Numbered from the stretch's first letter, positions 17,688-27,553 are shown. The stretch is DNA of 64,000 nucleotides from Burkholderia puraquae (GCF_002099195.1 NZ_NBYX01000006.1:62001-126000), one strand, 5' to 3'. A program made the numbers and translations. Notes: generated from the letters alone by a model not told the origin.

Positions 17688-18437
17688 GTGGCCTATATCG
17701 ATTTGAAGAACGTAACGCTCGATTTGCCGATCTATGACGTGCAGGGACGCTCGCTGAAGAAGCAGGTCATGCGCATGGGGCGGCGCAATCGCATTGCCGA
17801 GGGCAGCGACGGCGTGATCGTCGTGCGCGCGCTTGACGACGTCAACGTCCGTTTCGAGCGTGGCGATCGCATTGGACTGATCGGACACAACGGCGCGGGA
17901 AAGTCGACGTTGTTGCGTGTGATGGCGGGCATCTACCCGCCGACAGCCGGTACCGTGTCGCGCAGCGGCAAGGCCGTACCGTTGCTGGATATCAGTCTCG
18001 GCATGGATGAAAACTCCACCGGTATGCAAAATATTCGTCTAAGGGGGCTGCTACTCGGGATGTCCGACGCCGAGATCCGGAAGAAGCAGCAGGATATCGC
18101 GGAGTTCTGCGAGCTCGGCGACTATCTCGATTTGCCGATTCGTACCTATTCGAGTGGTATGCGGGTTCGACTTGCATTCGCCGTGTCTACCGCGGTTGAT
18201 GCTGAGATCCTGTTGCTCGACGAAGTGATGGGTGTCGGCGACGCGTCGTTTATGCACAAGGCGGAAGCGCGTTTGGCGGATCTGCATAGTCGCGCCGAGA
18301 TCGTCGTCCTGGCGATGCATTCGAACAGCGAAATCCGCAAGGTCTGCAACAAGGCGCTGTGGATGGAGCGGGGCCGGGTTCGTGCATTCGGTCCGGCAGA
18401 TGAGGTCGTGTCGCAGTACGAGGCGGCAGTAGCCTGA
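17688..18437 (+). CDS. wzt: O-antigen ABC transporter ATP-binding protein (short form)
   Basis: A 249-residue ATPase with Walker A GHNGAGKST, the signature YSSGMRVRLAFA, Walker B ILLLDEVMGVGD, and the H-loop LAMHSN. The start is GTG at 17688 with GAGGAG upstream. It ends soon after the nucleotide-binding domain and has no C-terminal carbohydrate-binding domain, unlike the long Wzt of E. coli O8/O9a (over 400 aa). Short Wzt proteins export glycans without recognising a terminal modification, so chain length should be set in another way. Confidence 0.95.
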   Translation: MAYIDLKNVTLDLPIYDVQGRSLKKQVMRMGRRNRIAEGSDGVIVVRALDDVNVRFERGDRIGLIGHNGAGKSTLLRVMAGIYPPTAGTVSRSGKAVPLLDISLGMDENSTGMQNIRLRGLLLGMSDAEIRKKQQDIAEFCELGDYLDLPIRTYSSGMRVRLAFAVSTAVDAEILLLDEVMGVGDASFMHKAEARLADLHSRAEIVVLAMHSNSEIRKVCNKALWMERGRVRAFGPADEVVSQYEAAVA

Positions 18438-18454
18438 GTCTCTCCGTTATCCAG

Positions 18455-20332
18455 ATGACATTGTCAAAAGTCAGTTCGCTCGTAGGCCGGATCACCGGGG
18501 GAAGGAACCTTGGCGCCATGTTGCGCCAGGGCTATGCCGTCTATCGCCGTGAAGGGTTCGGCGGGGTCAAGCGCAAGCTCACGTGGATGATGGCCGGGGC
18601 GCCTGGCGCGATCGATCCCGAGGATTATGCTAACTGGATAAGTCGTCATGACCGGATCGACGACGCCATGCGCGCGGCGATTGGGCGTCGTATTGGCGAG
18701 TTTGCAAAGGCACCGCTGATTTCGGTCGTGATGCCGGTCTACAACCCCCGTCCAGAATGGCTGGCGGAAGCGATTGAATCGGTGCGCGGGCAGATCTATC
18801 CGCATTGGGAACTGTGCATCGCCGACGATCGCTCACCGGATCCGGCAATTCGTCCGCTGCTCGAGCGCTATGCCGCACTGGACTCGCGGATCAAGGTGGT
18901 GTTCCGTGAAACGAACGGCCATATTTCCGCGGCGTCGAACAGCGCGCTCGGTCTGGTAACTGGGGAGTGGGTTGCATTGCTGGATCACGACGACCTTCTG
19001 CCGGAGCACGCGCTCTACTGCGTGGCGGATACGATCGAGCAAAACCCGTCCATCCGTCTGATTTATTCGGACGAGGACAAGATCGACGAAGGTGGCAAAC
19101 GTCGGGATCCGTACTTCAAATGTCAGTGGAACCCGGATCTGTTCCATTCGCAGAACATGTTCAGCCATCTCGGCGTCTACCAGAAGGCATTGCTGGACGA
19201 GGTCGACGGGTTTCGCATCGGCTACGAAGGGTCGCAGGACTACGATCTCGCGCTGCGTTGCATCGAGCGTGTCGACGCGAATGCCATTCATCATATTCCG
19301 CGCGTGCTGTATCACTGGCGTATTCATTCGACCAGCACGTCGAGCGGTGTGGAAGCCAAGCCCTATGCGGCGGTGGTCGGCGAAAAGTCCATCAACGAGC
19401 ATTTCGGCAGGCTGAATGTTGCAGCGCATGCCGAATACATCGGATATGGCTATCGTGTCCGGTACGCGCTGCCGGTGCAGTTGCCGCTCATTACGCTGAT
19501 CATTCCGACACGTAATGCAGTGCATCTGATGCGCCAATGCATCGGCAGCATCCTCGAGCGCACGACTTACGAAAATTACGAAATCCTGATTGTTGACAAC
19601 GGCTCCGATGACCCGGAAGCGTTGCATTATTTCGAATCCCTCGTCGAGAACCCTAAAATTCGGGTCTTGAGGGACGATCGACCGTTCAATTATTCGGCGC
19701 TGAACAACGCCGCGGTTGCGTCTGCCGGCGGCGAGTTCGTCTGTTTGCTCAACAACGACGTCGAAGTCATTTCTCCGGACTGGCTGTCCAGCATGGCTGG
19801 CCTGGCGCTGCAGCCCGGAGTGGGGGCGGTCAGCGCAAAATTGTTGTATCCAAACGATACCGTGCAACATGCGGGTCTCGTGTTGGGAATCCTCGGCGTC
19901 GCCGGCAACGCGCACAAGCACGTTCCACGGACGACGCGCGGGTACTTCGGGCGTGCCGGTCTCGTCAGTGGATTCTCGGCGGTGACGGCTGCCTGCCTGC
20001 TGGTACGCACGTCGATTTACCAGGCGGTAGGGGGGCTGGACGAGAATAATCTGGCCGTGGCCTACAACGATGTCGATTTCTGCTTGCGCGTTCGCGAGGC
20101 AGGCTACCGGAACGTATGGACGCCGTTTGCCGAGTTGTATCACCACGAATCCGCGACACGCGGTCCGGAAACCGATCCCGCCAACCAGCAGCGCTTTCAG
20201 CGCGAAACCACACATATGACGCAGCGTTGGGGCAAGATGTTGCGGGATGATCCTTGCTATAGCCCCAACCTGACCCTCGATCGTGAGGATTTCAGTCTTG
20301 CCTGGCCTCCTCGGGTGGCTCCGCTCGCTTAG
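18455..20332 (+). CDS. Tandem GT2 glycosyltransferase (625 aa)
   Basis: Two GT2 domains in one protein. Domain 1 starts near residue 86 (PLISVVMPVYNPRPEWL) with the metal site DHDD near 176; domain 2 starts near 344 (PLITLIIPTRNAVHLM) with NNDVEV near 430. An N-terminal 85 residues contain a basic amphipathic part that could touch the membrane. Such double-domain enzymes often add two different or alternating sugars in O-antigen repeats. The layout, including the YSDEDKIDEGGKR segment, is repeated in the 765-residue protein downstream, so these are paralogues. Donors are probably among dTDP-Rha, GDP-Man or UDP-sugars; this cannot be decided here. Confidence 0.88.
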   Translation: MTLSKVSSLVGRITGGRNLGAMLRQGYAVYRREGFGGVKRKLTWMMAGAPGAIDPEDYANWISRHDRIDDAMRAAIGRRIGEFAKAPLISVVMPVYNPRPEWLAEAIESVRGQIYPHWELCIADDRSPDPAIRPLLERYAALDSRIKVVFRETNGHISAASNSALGLVTGEWVALLDHDDLLPEHALYCVADTIEQNPSIRLIYSDEDKIDEGGKRRDPYFKCQWNPDLFHSQNMFSHLGVYQKALLDEVDGFRIGYEGSQDYDLALRCIERVDANAIHHIPRVLYHWRIHSTSTSSGVEAKPYAAVVGEKSINEHFGRLNVAAHAEYIGYGYRVRYALPVQLPLITLIIPTRNAVHLMRQCIGSILERTTYENYEILIVDNGSDDPEALHYFESLVENPKIRVLRDDRPFNYSALNNAAVASAGGEFVCLLNNDVEVISPDWLSSMAGLALQPGVGAVSAKLLYPNDTVQHAGLVLGILGVAGNAHKHVPRTTRGYFGRAGLVSGFSAVTAACLLVRTSIYQAVGGLDENNLAVAYNDVDFCLRVREAGYRNVWTPFAELYHHESATRGPETDPANQQRFQRETTHMTQRWGKMLRDDPCYSPNLTLDREDFSLAWPPRVAPLA

Positions 20333-20415
20333 GCTTGCGGAAACCGGTGGCAATGGTGCACGAAGTGAACTGTCGATCAGGTCATTGACGAGGCACCGGA
20401 GAGAATGGAGTTGAC

Positions 20416-21849
20416 GTGAACATCTATCCTGTCATTTTGTGCGGGGGTAGCGGCACCCGCTTGTGGCCTATGTCGCGCGGCGGATATCCCAAGCAGTACT
20501 TGAGGCTGACGGGGGAGTACACACTCGTCCAGCAAACGGTCCGGCGGCTGGCCGGTATTGCGGGCGTGGTCGAGCCGATTGTCATCGCAAACCAGGATCA
20601 ACGCTTTCTGGTCGCAGACCAGTTGCAGGGCATCGGTGTCGAACCGGAGGCCATCGTCCTCGAGCCGGCAAAGCGCAATACGGCGCCGGCGGTTGCCGCG
20701 GCCGCGTTGATTGCTGTCGAGCGTTCGCCGGATGCGGTGCTGATGGTTTTGCCGTCGGACCACGTCATCCTCGACACCGACATGTTTTCGAATCTGGCGT
20801 CGACTGCAGCGGATATCACGCGAGAAGGTTATCTCGTGACTTTCGGTATCGAGCCGACGAGCCCTCATACCGGCTACGGTTATATCCGCAGCGGCACGGC
20901 GCTGGACGGATTCGACGGAGCGTGCCGCGTCGACGGATTCACAGAGAAGCCCGATGCAGAAACGGCGGGACGCTTCCTGGACCAGGGTGGGTACTACTGG
21001 AACAGCGGCATGTTCATGCTCAAGGCATCAGCCTATCTGGACGATCTGGCCCGTTATGCGCCGGCGGTGCGGGCAAACATCGAGCAAGCGGTTGCACAAG
21101 CTCGGCGCGATGAGGACTTCATACGACTGGACGCGCAAGCGTTTGCCTTGTGTCCCGACATCTCCATTGATTATGCCGTGATGGAAAAAACCGACCGCGC
21201 GGCAATGGTTATTGCGTCGGGTATGGGCTGGAGCGATATTGGCTCGTGGTCCGCGCTCGCCGACATTACCAAGAAAGACGCGGACGGCAATGCGTTGTCG
21301 GGCGATGTGATCGCGGAAGATGTGACGGACAGCTATATCCGTGCTGACCACCGGATGGTAGCCGCCATCGGGTTGAAGGACACGATCGTCGTTGAAACGG
21401 CGGATGCGGTACTCGTTGCTCATCGGAGCGAGACCGAGCGCGTGAAGACGATTGTCGAGCGACTGAACGCGTCGGGGCGACATGAATCGGTAACGCATCG
21501 CAAGGTTGTGCGCCCATGGGGTACCTATGAAAGCATCGATCAAGGCGAGCGTTTCCAGGTGAAGCGGATCATCGTGAACCCGGGCTCGTCGCTCAGCCTG
21601 CAGATGCATCATCATCGCGCCGAACACTGGATTGTCGTGCGCGGCACGGCGCGAGTGACGAACGGCGGGCGCGAATTGCTGCTGACGGAGAATCAGTCGA
21701 CCTATATCCCGCTCGGTGCGAAGCATCGGCTGGAGAACCCGGGAAAGATCCCGCTCGAACTGATCGAGGTTCAGTCGGGAGCTTATTTGAGCGAGGATGA
21801 CATCGTGCGCTTTGAAGACAATTACGGGCGAGACATCAAGCCTGTATAA
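20416..21849 (+). CDS. manC: Mannose-1-phosphate guanylyltransferase / mannose-6-phosphate isomerase
   Basis: A 477-residue bifunctional enzyme for GDP-mannose. The N-terminal pyrophosphorylase has VILCGGSGTRLWPMSR and LPSDHVI; the zinc-cupin PMI domain at the C-terminus has VRPWGTYESID, GSSLSLQMHHHRAEHWIVVRG and LGAKHRLENPG. The phosphomannomutase step is probably served by the gene at 44160. No gmd/fcl is present, so mannose itself is the likely sugar. It lies within the O-antigen operon, 83 bases after the tandem GT2 gene. Confidence 0.96.
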   Translation: MNIYPVILCGGSGTRLWPMSRGGYPKQYLRLTGEYTLVQQTVRRLAGIAGVVEPIVIANQDQRFLVADQLQGIGVEPEAIVLEPAKRNTAPAVAAAALIAVERSPDAVLMVLPSDHVILDTDMFSNLASTAADITREGYLVTFGIEPTSPHTGYGYIRSGTALDGFDGACRVDGFTEKPDAETAGRFLDQGGYYWNSGMFMLKASAYLDDLARYAPAVRANIEQAVAQARRDEDFIRLDAQAFALCPDISIDYAVMEKTDRAAMVIASGMGWSDIGSWSALADITKKDADGNALSGDVIAEDVTDSYIRADHRMVAAIGLKDTIVVETADAVLVAHRSETERVKTIVERLNASGRHESVTHRKVVRPWGTYESIDQGERFQVKRIIVNPGSSLSLQMHHHRAEHWIVVRGTARVTNGGRELLLTENQSTYIPLGAKHRLENPGKIPLELIEVQSGAYLSEDDIVRFEDNYGRDIKPV

Positions 21850-21855
21850 GCGCGC

Positions 21856-21896
21856 ATGCTGCGTCGCGGCGGCCGCTCCGCGGCACGACGGAGCAT
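21856..21896 (+). other. Imperfect hairpin after manC
   Basis: ATGCTGCGTCG (21856-21866) pairs with CGACGGAGCAT (21886-21896) with one mismatch, shortly after the manC stop. No T run follows. It may slow or partly stop transcription within the operon. Confidence 0.35.
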
Positions 21897-21994
21897 GGCA
21901 AGACTTGAGCTATAGCAGTGTGCATTGCGTTCATCTGAACACAGGAACGATTGCTGGCGGGGGCGGCACGGTCGTCTGACTACGAAGGAATCAA

Positions 21995-24900
21995 GTGAAA
22001 AATACAACTAGTCAATATTCGCTCCCGGAGATCGTCGAAGCCCTTGGCATCGACGGTGAGCTGTTCTGGGAGCCGCGCCGGCTCGTCTCTCCCGGCGCGT
22101 GGGCAGGGCACATCGCGACTGCATTCTGGCTTGTGAAAGCGATACAGCCGCGCGTGTTGGTGGAATTGGGTACCCACAGCGGTAACTCATACTCGGCTTT
22201 CTGCCAGGCAGTTTCGCAGTACGGATTATCGACTCGCTGTTTTGCCGTCGATACGTGGCAAGGCGACGAGCATGCTGGCCATTACGACGAGGATGTCTTC
22301 GAGAGCATTTCGACGTTCAACGATCTGAACTATGCGGGTTTTTCGAAGCTGCTCAGAATGACGTTCGACGAAGCGAGGGGCTACTTCCCGAGCCATCCCC
22401 AGGGAGAGATCGATCTGCTTCATATCGACGGGTTGCACACCTACGAGGCAGTCAAGCATGATTTCGATACATGGTCCGACGCACTCTCGGATCGAGCGGT
22501 TGTCCTGTTCCACGATATCAACGTCCGCGAGCGCGGATTCGGCGTGTGGCAGCTCTGGCAGGAACTGTCTGCGAAATACCCTTCGTTCGAATTCGATAAT
22601 TCCGAGGGACTCGGCTTGCTGTGCACAGGCGCCGAGAGTGCGCCGCTGATTGCCAAACTGATCGAGTTGGGTGACGATCCGGCGGCCGCGTCGACGATTC
22701 GTGCGATGTTCGCGGCGCGCGGCGAAGCATTTCGTCGCCAGGTTCAGGTAATCGATCTCGACAGGCATGCCCGTAACCTGAGCAGTGAGATCGCGCGCCT
22801 GTCGCATGACGGACAGGCAGCCAAGGCGTGGTTCGACGAACGTGTCGTTGCGCTTGAGGCAGATCTGGCACAAGCACGCGAAGAGCAATCGTCTCGGGCG
22901 GCAAGCAAAGCAGAATGCGAGCGCCTTTCATCCGAGGTCGAGCGGCTGGAAGCAAAGCTTGCGCAGCAGCGCAGCGCGCACGAAGGGCAACTGCACAGCC
23001 TGATGGAGAGTGAACTGCGCGAGCGCGATCAAATCATTCAATCATTCCAGAGTTCCACGTCCTGGCGCGTGACGGCACCGATGCGAGCCGTGATTTCACG
23101 ACTTCGCGGTGCAGGAGCGGTGAGCCCGCTCGTGCGTTCGTCCACCGGTGTTTCCGGCTCCGGCGGATCGTCGATGAAGGCATCGCGCGCTTCCGATGCC
23201 GGCCAGGGGGGCGATGCAAAGACGGCGATGCGTGCGGGATTCAAGGTCCGATTCGACGCATTTCTGACCTCGAGTGGCATGCTGCGTTTCAAGCAGCATG
23301 CCGAACCCGACGTCAGTATCCTGCTGATCTTGTATAACAGCGTCGAGTTGAGCTATGCATGCCTGGCATCGATAGCTGAGGTCCTGGGGAGCAGCGAGAT
23401 CAGGGCGGAAGTGATCATCCTGGATAATGCATCGACCGATGCGACTTCACGGCTTCTTGATCGGATCGAGGGCGCGGCGATCATCCGCAGCAACGAGAAT
23501 TTGCATTTCCTGAGAGGCACCAACCGGGCTGCGAAGGAGGCGCGCGGAAAGTATCTGCTGTTCCTTAACAACGATGCACTCCTGATGCCTGGCTCCTTGG
23601 AGGCAGCGGTGGCACTTTGCGAGGCGGAAGGCGATGTCGGGGCAGTTGGAGGTCGAATCATTCTGCCGGACGGATCATTGCAGGAGGCCGGATCCGTAGT
23701 CTGGCAAAACGGTGCATGCACGGGCTACGGCCGAGGTGCCGCACCTGATGGGGCGGAATACATGTTCCGCCGCGATGTCGACTATTGCTCGGGAGCGTTC
23801 CTGTTGACTCCGCGGCAATTGTTCGAATGCCTCAATGCGTTCGACGAACGCTATGCGCCAGCCTATTACGAGGAAACGGACTATTGTCTGCGGCTATGGG
23901 AGTCGGGGCGCCGCGTGGTGTTCGATCCGGACGTCGTCATCCTGCATTATGAATTTGGTAGTGCGTCGACCAGTGACCAAGCATTGCAATTGCAGCAAAG
24001 AAACCATGCACTTTTCCGCGAGCGGCACGCGGACTGGCTTCGGGAGCAGCGCGAGGTGGCGCTGGACAAGATCCTGTGGGCGCGAGCAGTGCGCAGTAGC
24101 CGGAAAAGACTCCTCTTTATTGAAGATCGTGTCCCGCATGAAAACCTGGGCGCCGGTTACCCGCGCGCACTCGAGCTTCTGTGCGCACTGGAAACGGCAG
24201 GATCGGACATCACGCTCTTCCCGATGTTTCGCCACGAAGAGAGCTGGTCGGCAATCCGGCGCACGGTGCCAGCTTCCGTTGAAGTGATGCGCGACTATTC
24301 TGCGCGAGAGCTTCCTCAGTTCCTGAAGGAGCGTGCAGGCTACTACGACGCGATCGTGGTTTGTCGTCCGCACAACATGAAAGCGTTCCTCGGGGCGACC
24401 AACGAAGGCAAGTCACCCTGGGTGAGCAACGCGACCATCATTTACGACGCGGAATCGCTGTTTTCGTCGCGCGTACTGTTGGAGCGCAAACTGTCTGGCG
24501 AGACAGTGTCGTCAGACGAAGCACGCAAGCTAATTGCAGACGAAATTGCGCTGACCCGTCCGGCCAAGGCGATTATTTCCGTTTCCGAAGCCGAGAAGCG
24601 TCAATTCGAATCGCATGGCGTGGGCCCCGTCTACGTGCTCGGCCATGCGATCGAGCCGACGCCGACACCGCGTGCGTTCGCGCAACGTGCCGACTTCCTG
24701 TTCGTCGGCGGAATTCACGACGATAAATCACCCAATGCCGATTCCCTGCGCTGGTTCGTCACGCAAATCTGGCCGAGGGTTCTCGAGAAACTGGGTGCCG
24801 ATCTTAAGCTCCACATCGTCGGCTACAACCGGGCAGCCAGTGTTTTCGCATTGAAGGATCGATCGGTGCATCTTGTCGGCCGAGTCGATGAACTCGAACC

Positions 24901-25258
24901 ATGGTATGACGCTGCGCGGGTCGTCATTGCCCCGACTCGAATCGCCGCAGGCATCCCGCTAAAGGCGCATAGTGCGGCATCGTATGGTGTTCCAATGGTG
25001 ACCACCCGATTGATTGCCGAACAACTCGGATGGGAGTCCGGTGTACATCTGCTGGCAGAGGATGATGCCGATGCGTATGCCGACGCGTGCGTACGGTTGT
25101 ACAGCGACGAGGCGTTGTGGAATGCGGTGCGGGCGAACGCGCTTAAGCGTGTCGCCGTCGATTGTTCGATGCAGCGTTTCGATCTGACGGTCAGCGACCT
25201 GTTTGCCCAGATTCCCGGTAGCGATAGTCCGTCCCGCAACTCGTCAACTCAAAAATGA
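21995..25258 (+). CDS. Methyltransferase-coiled coil-GT2-GT4 fusion (1087 aa)
   Basis: Start GTG at 21995 with AAGGAA nine bases upstream. Domains in order: class I SAM methyltransferase (about 20-240; LVELGTHSGNSYSAF as the SAM loop, LLHIDGLHTYEAVKHDF as the acidic motif); coiled coil (about 265-350); a W-x-x-T-x-P-x-R motif (356-364); GT2 domain (about 438-700; VSILLILYNSVELSYA, FLNNDALL near 524); GT4-like domain (about 706-1080; AGYPRALELL, FVGGIHDDKSPNADSLRWF near 904). It probably adds sugars and methylates the O-antigen. The link of methyltransferase and coiled coil recalls the chain-terminating WbdD of E. coli O9a, but no kinase domain is seen. It ends in an ATGA overlap with the next gene. 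Confidence 0.85.
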   Translation: MKNTTSQYSLPEIVEALGIDGELFWEPRRLVSPGAWAGHIATAFWLVKAIQPRVLVELGTHSGNSYSAFCQAVSQYGLSTRCFAVDTWQGDEHAGHYDEDVFESISTFNDLNYAGFSKLLRMTFDEARGYFPSHPQGEIDLLHIDGLHTYEAVKHDFDTWSDALSDRAVVLFHDINVRERGFGVWQLWQELSAKYPSFEFDNSEGLGLLCTGAESAPLIAKLIELGDDPAAASTIRAMFAARGEAFRRQVQVIDLDRHARNLSSEIARLSHDGQAAKAWFDERVVALEADLAQAREEQSSRAASKAECERLSSEVERLEAKLAQQRSAHEGQLHSLMESELRERDQIIQSFQSSTSWRVTAPMRAVISRLRGAGAVSPLVRSSTGVSGSGGSSMKASRASDAGQGGDAKTAMRAGFKVRFDAFLTSSGMLRFKQHAEPDVSILLILYNSVELSYACLASIAEVLGSSEIRAEVIILDNASTDATSRLLDRIEGAAIIRSNENLHFLRGTNRAAKEARGKYLLFLNNDALLMPGSLEAAVALCEAEGDVGAVGGRIILPDGSLQEAGSVVWQNGACTGYGRGAAPDGAEYMFRRDVDYCSGAFLLTPRQLFECLNAFDERYAPAYYEETDYCLRLWESGRRVVFDPDVVILHYEFGSASTSDQALQLQQRNHALFRERHADWLREQREVALDKILWARAVRSSRKRLLFIEDRVPHENLGAGYPRALELLCALETAGSDITLFPMFRHEESWSAIRRTVPASVEVMRDYSARELPQFLKERAGYYDAIVVCRPHNMKAFLGATNEGKSPWVSNATIIYDAESLFSSRVLLERKLSGETVSSDEARKLIADEIALTRPAKAIISVSEAEKRQFESHGVGPVYVLGHAIEPTPTPRAFAQRADFLFVGGIHDDKSPNADSLRWFVTQIWPRVLEKLGADLKLHIVGYNRAASVFALKDRSVHLVGRVDELEPWYDAARVVIAPTRIAAGIPLKAHSAASYGVPMVTTRLIAEQLGWESGVHLLAEDDADAYADACVRLYSDEALWNAVRANALKRVAVDCSMQRFDLTVSDLFAQIPGSDSPSRNSSTQK

Positions 25259-27552
25259 CTCACATGATCGAGCCGACACTCAAACCGGCGCATGATTTGA
25301 CGCCTGACGGGCCGTGGTGGGTTGCCACCGAGTCGGATCCGTATTTTCTGCTTGATTTCGGCAGCGCTCGAATCTCGGCGGGGTGGAACCTCGTCACGCT
25401 CGAGGTCGAAGTCGAGAGCGGCGTTATTGCGCCGACGTTCTATTTCGATGCCGGCACCGGCTTTTCACCGGAGCTTGCGCAGGCGTTACCTGCATCGTCG
25501 TTGTCGGCGCCGGGTGCGATGATCGTATTTCCGGCGAATGTACGGGCGATTCGCCTCGATCCGATGAGTTGCCCCGGACGTTTCAGGATCAAGCGGTTCT
25601 CGATTCAACCCATGTCAAGGCTTTCGCTGGCGTGGCGGCGCATGAAGCCGGTGATCCGCGTGCTGCGCGACAAGCCCGCGTTGGTTTTCCCGTATGCCAT
25701 GCAAGCTATGCGGCTAATCAAGGCGCGTGGCGTCGTTGGCGCGCTGCGGCATGCCCTCAGGGATCGCACGATCGATACCTTGGCGGGCCAGTCGGGAAAC
25801 GAGTACGGTGATTGGGTGGCACGTTACGATACGTTGTCGCAGGATGACGAATCCGGTATCGCCGCTCATATCCAGCGCCTAGCGTATCGTCCGCTCATTT
25901 CTGTACTGGTTCCCCTCTACGACACACCCGAGCCGTTCCTGATCCGATGTATCGAGTCGGTCCGTGAGCAACTCTACGATCACTGGGAGCTGTGCCTCGT
26001 CGACGATGCGTCGCCGCAACCGCACGTGCAGCGGATTTGCGAACGATATGCAGCTCAGGATTCGAGAATCCGATATTTGCGTCGCGAGACGAACGGACAT
26101 ATTGCCGAAGCCACCAATTCGGCGTTGTCGCTTGCGACAGGCGAGTTCAGCGCGCTGCTCGATCATGATGACGAGCTAGCCGCGCACGCCTTGTATATGG
26201 TAGCGGTGGAACTGAACAAGCAGCCCGATCTCGACATGCTCTACTCGGATGAAGACAAGATCGACGAGCAGGGCAAGCGCTACGAGCCGTGGTTCAAGTC
26301 GGACTGGAACTACGATCTGATGCTGTCGCAGAACGCGGTGGTGCATCTGGCGGTATATCGCACGTCGATACTGCGGGAGATTGGCGGTTTCCGGAGTGCG
26401 TTCAACGGTAGCCAGGATTACGACGTGACACTTCGCTTCAGCGAGCAAACGACGCCGGAGCGCATCAGGCATATTCCGTTCATTCTTTACCACTGGCGGG
26501 CAATCAGTGGTTCTGTCGCGCTCGCCACGACCGAGAAGCTGTATCCGTATGAGGCGGCGGAGCGTGCGATTCGCGAGCATCTCGAGCGAACCGGCCGGAG
26601 CGCGACGGTGAAACGTCAGCCGCATCTTGGCTACTACCAGGTTACATGGCCGGTTCCTGCGCCTGAGCCGAAGGTTGCGATCATCATTCCGACGAAGGAC
26701 AAGGTAGAACTGCTGCGTGTTGCCGTCGACTCGATTCTCGAAAAAACGACCTACGAGAACTATGAAATCGTCATCGTGAACAATCGCAGTGTGGAAGCGA
26801 GCACGATGGAGTATTTCGCGCAGGCGCGGCAATCGCCGAAGGTGCGTTTGCTCGACTACGATAAGCCGTACAGCTTTGCCGCGCTGAATAATTGGGCAGT
26901 GACCCGGACGGATGCGCCGTTGCTGGCTTTCGTGAACAACGATATTGAAGTGATCGAGCCGAACTGGTTGCGGGAAATGGTCGGGCACGCGTTGCGCCCC
27001 GAAGTTGGATCCGTTGGTGCCAAGTTGCTTTATCCGAACGGGACGATCCAACACAGTGGCGTTGTCGTGGGTATCGGCGGCCTTGCGGGGCATCCGCATG
27101 TCGGAGAGCCAGGCGAAACGTTCGGCTATTTCGGTCGTGCCGCGTGTACTCAGCGGTACTCGGCCGTAACGGCTGCGTGCGTGGTGATGCGTCGCGAAGT
27201 CTTTCTCGAAGTCTCGGGTTTTGACGAGGTCAATTTCGCGGTGGCCTTCAATGACGTGGATCTTGGCATGCGTCTGGGACAGGCGGGTTACGCGAATGTA
27301 TGGACGCCGCGTGCACTGCTTTTCCATCACGAATCGGCGAGCCTCGGACTGCCGACAAACGAAGATCGCCGCCGGCAGTTCCTTGAGGAGTGCGACAACT
27401 TTCGCAGAATCTGGGCGGATGTCATCAGGAACGATCCGTTCTATAACCCGAATCTGACCATAAGCGGTGGTGATTTCCGTCCTAATTTCCCGCCGCGCGT
27501 GCGCAAGCCGTGGGTCGATGAGAATGACCGGCACGAGAGTGTGGCGGCGTAG
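25255..27552 (+). CDS. Tandem GT2 glycosyltransferase with extra N-terminal domain (765 aa)
   Basis: Residues 1-125 form a separate beta-rich domain (PWWVATESDPYFLLDFG, GWNLVTLEVEVES), perhaps sugar-binding. GT2 domain 1 starts near 212 (PLISVLVPLYDTPEPFL; DHDD near 301), and GT2 domain 2 near 471 (PKVAIIIPTKDKVELL; NNDIEV near 560). The two GT2 domains closely resemble those of the 625-residue enzyme upstream, down to YSDEDKIDEQGKR, which indicates duplication and divergence. It presumably elongates the O-antigen backbone. Start ATG 25255 overlaps the preceding stop, so translation is coupled. A strong hairpin follows the TAG stop. Confidence 0.88.
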   Translation: MTHMIEPTLKPAHDLTPDGPWWVATESDPYFLLDFGSARISAGWNLVTLEVEVESGVIAPTFYFDAGTGFSPELAQALPASSLSAPGAMIVFPANVRAIRLDPMSCPGRFRIKRFSIQPMSRLSLAWRRMKPVIRVLRDKPALVFPYAMQAMRLIKARGVVGALRHALRDRTIDTLAGQSGNEYGDWVARYDTLSQDDESGIAAHIQRLAYRPLISVLVPLYDTPEPFLIRCIESVREQLYDHWELCLVDDASPQPHVQRICERYAAQDSRIRYLRRETNGHIAEATNSALSLATGEFSALLDHDDELAAHALYMVAVELNKQPDLDMLYSDEDKIDEQGKRYEPWFKSDWNYDLMLSQNAVVHLAVYRTSILREIGGFRSAFNGSQDYDVTLRFSEQTTPERIRHIPFILYHWRAISGSVALATTEKLYPYEAAERAIREHLERTGRSATVKRQPHLGYYQVTWPVPAPEPKVAIIIPTKDKVELLRVAVDSILEKTTYENYEIVIVNNRSVEASTMEYFAQARQSPKVRLLDYDKPYSFAALNNWAVTRTDAPLLAFVNNDIEVIEPNWLREMVGHALRPEVGSVGAKLLYPNGTIQHSGVVVGIGGLAGHPHVGEPGETFGYFGRAACTQRYSAVTAACVVMRREVFLEVSGFDEVNFAVAFNDVDLGMRLGQAGYANVWTPRALLFHHESASLGLPTNEDRRRQFLEECDNFRRIWADVIRNDPFYNPNLTISGGDFRPNFPPRVRKPWVDENDRHESVAA

Positions 27553-27553
27553 T

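Noticed and set aside
18833..20353. 506-codon minus-strand frame opposite the 625-aa glycosyltransferase
   Set aside because: No known motif, while the plus strand has two full GT2 domains.
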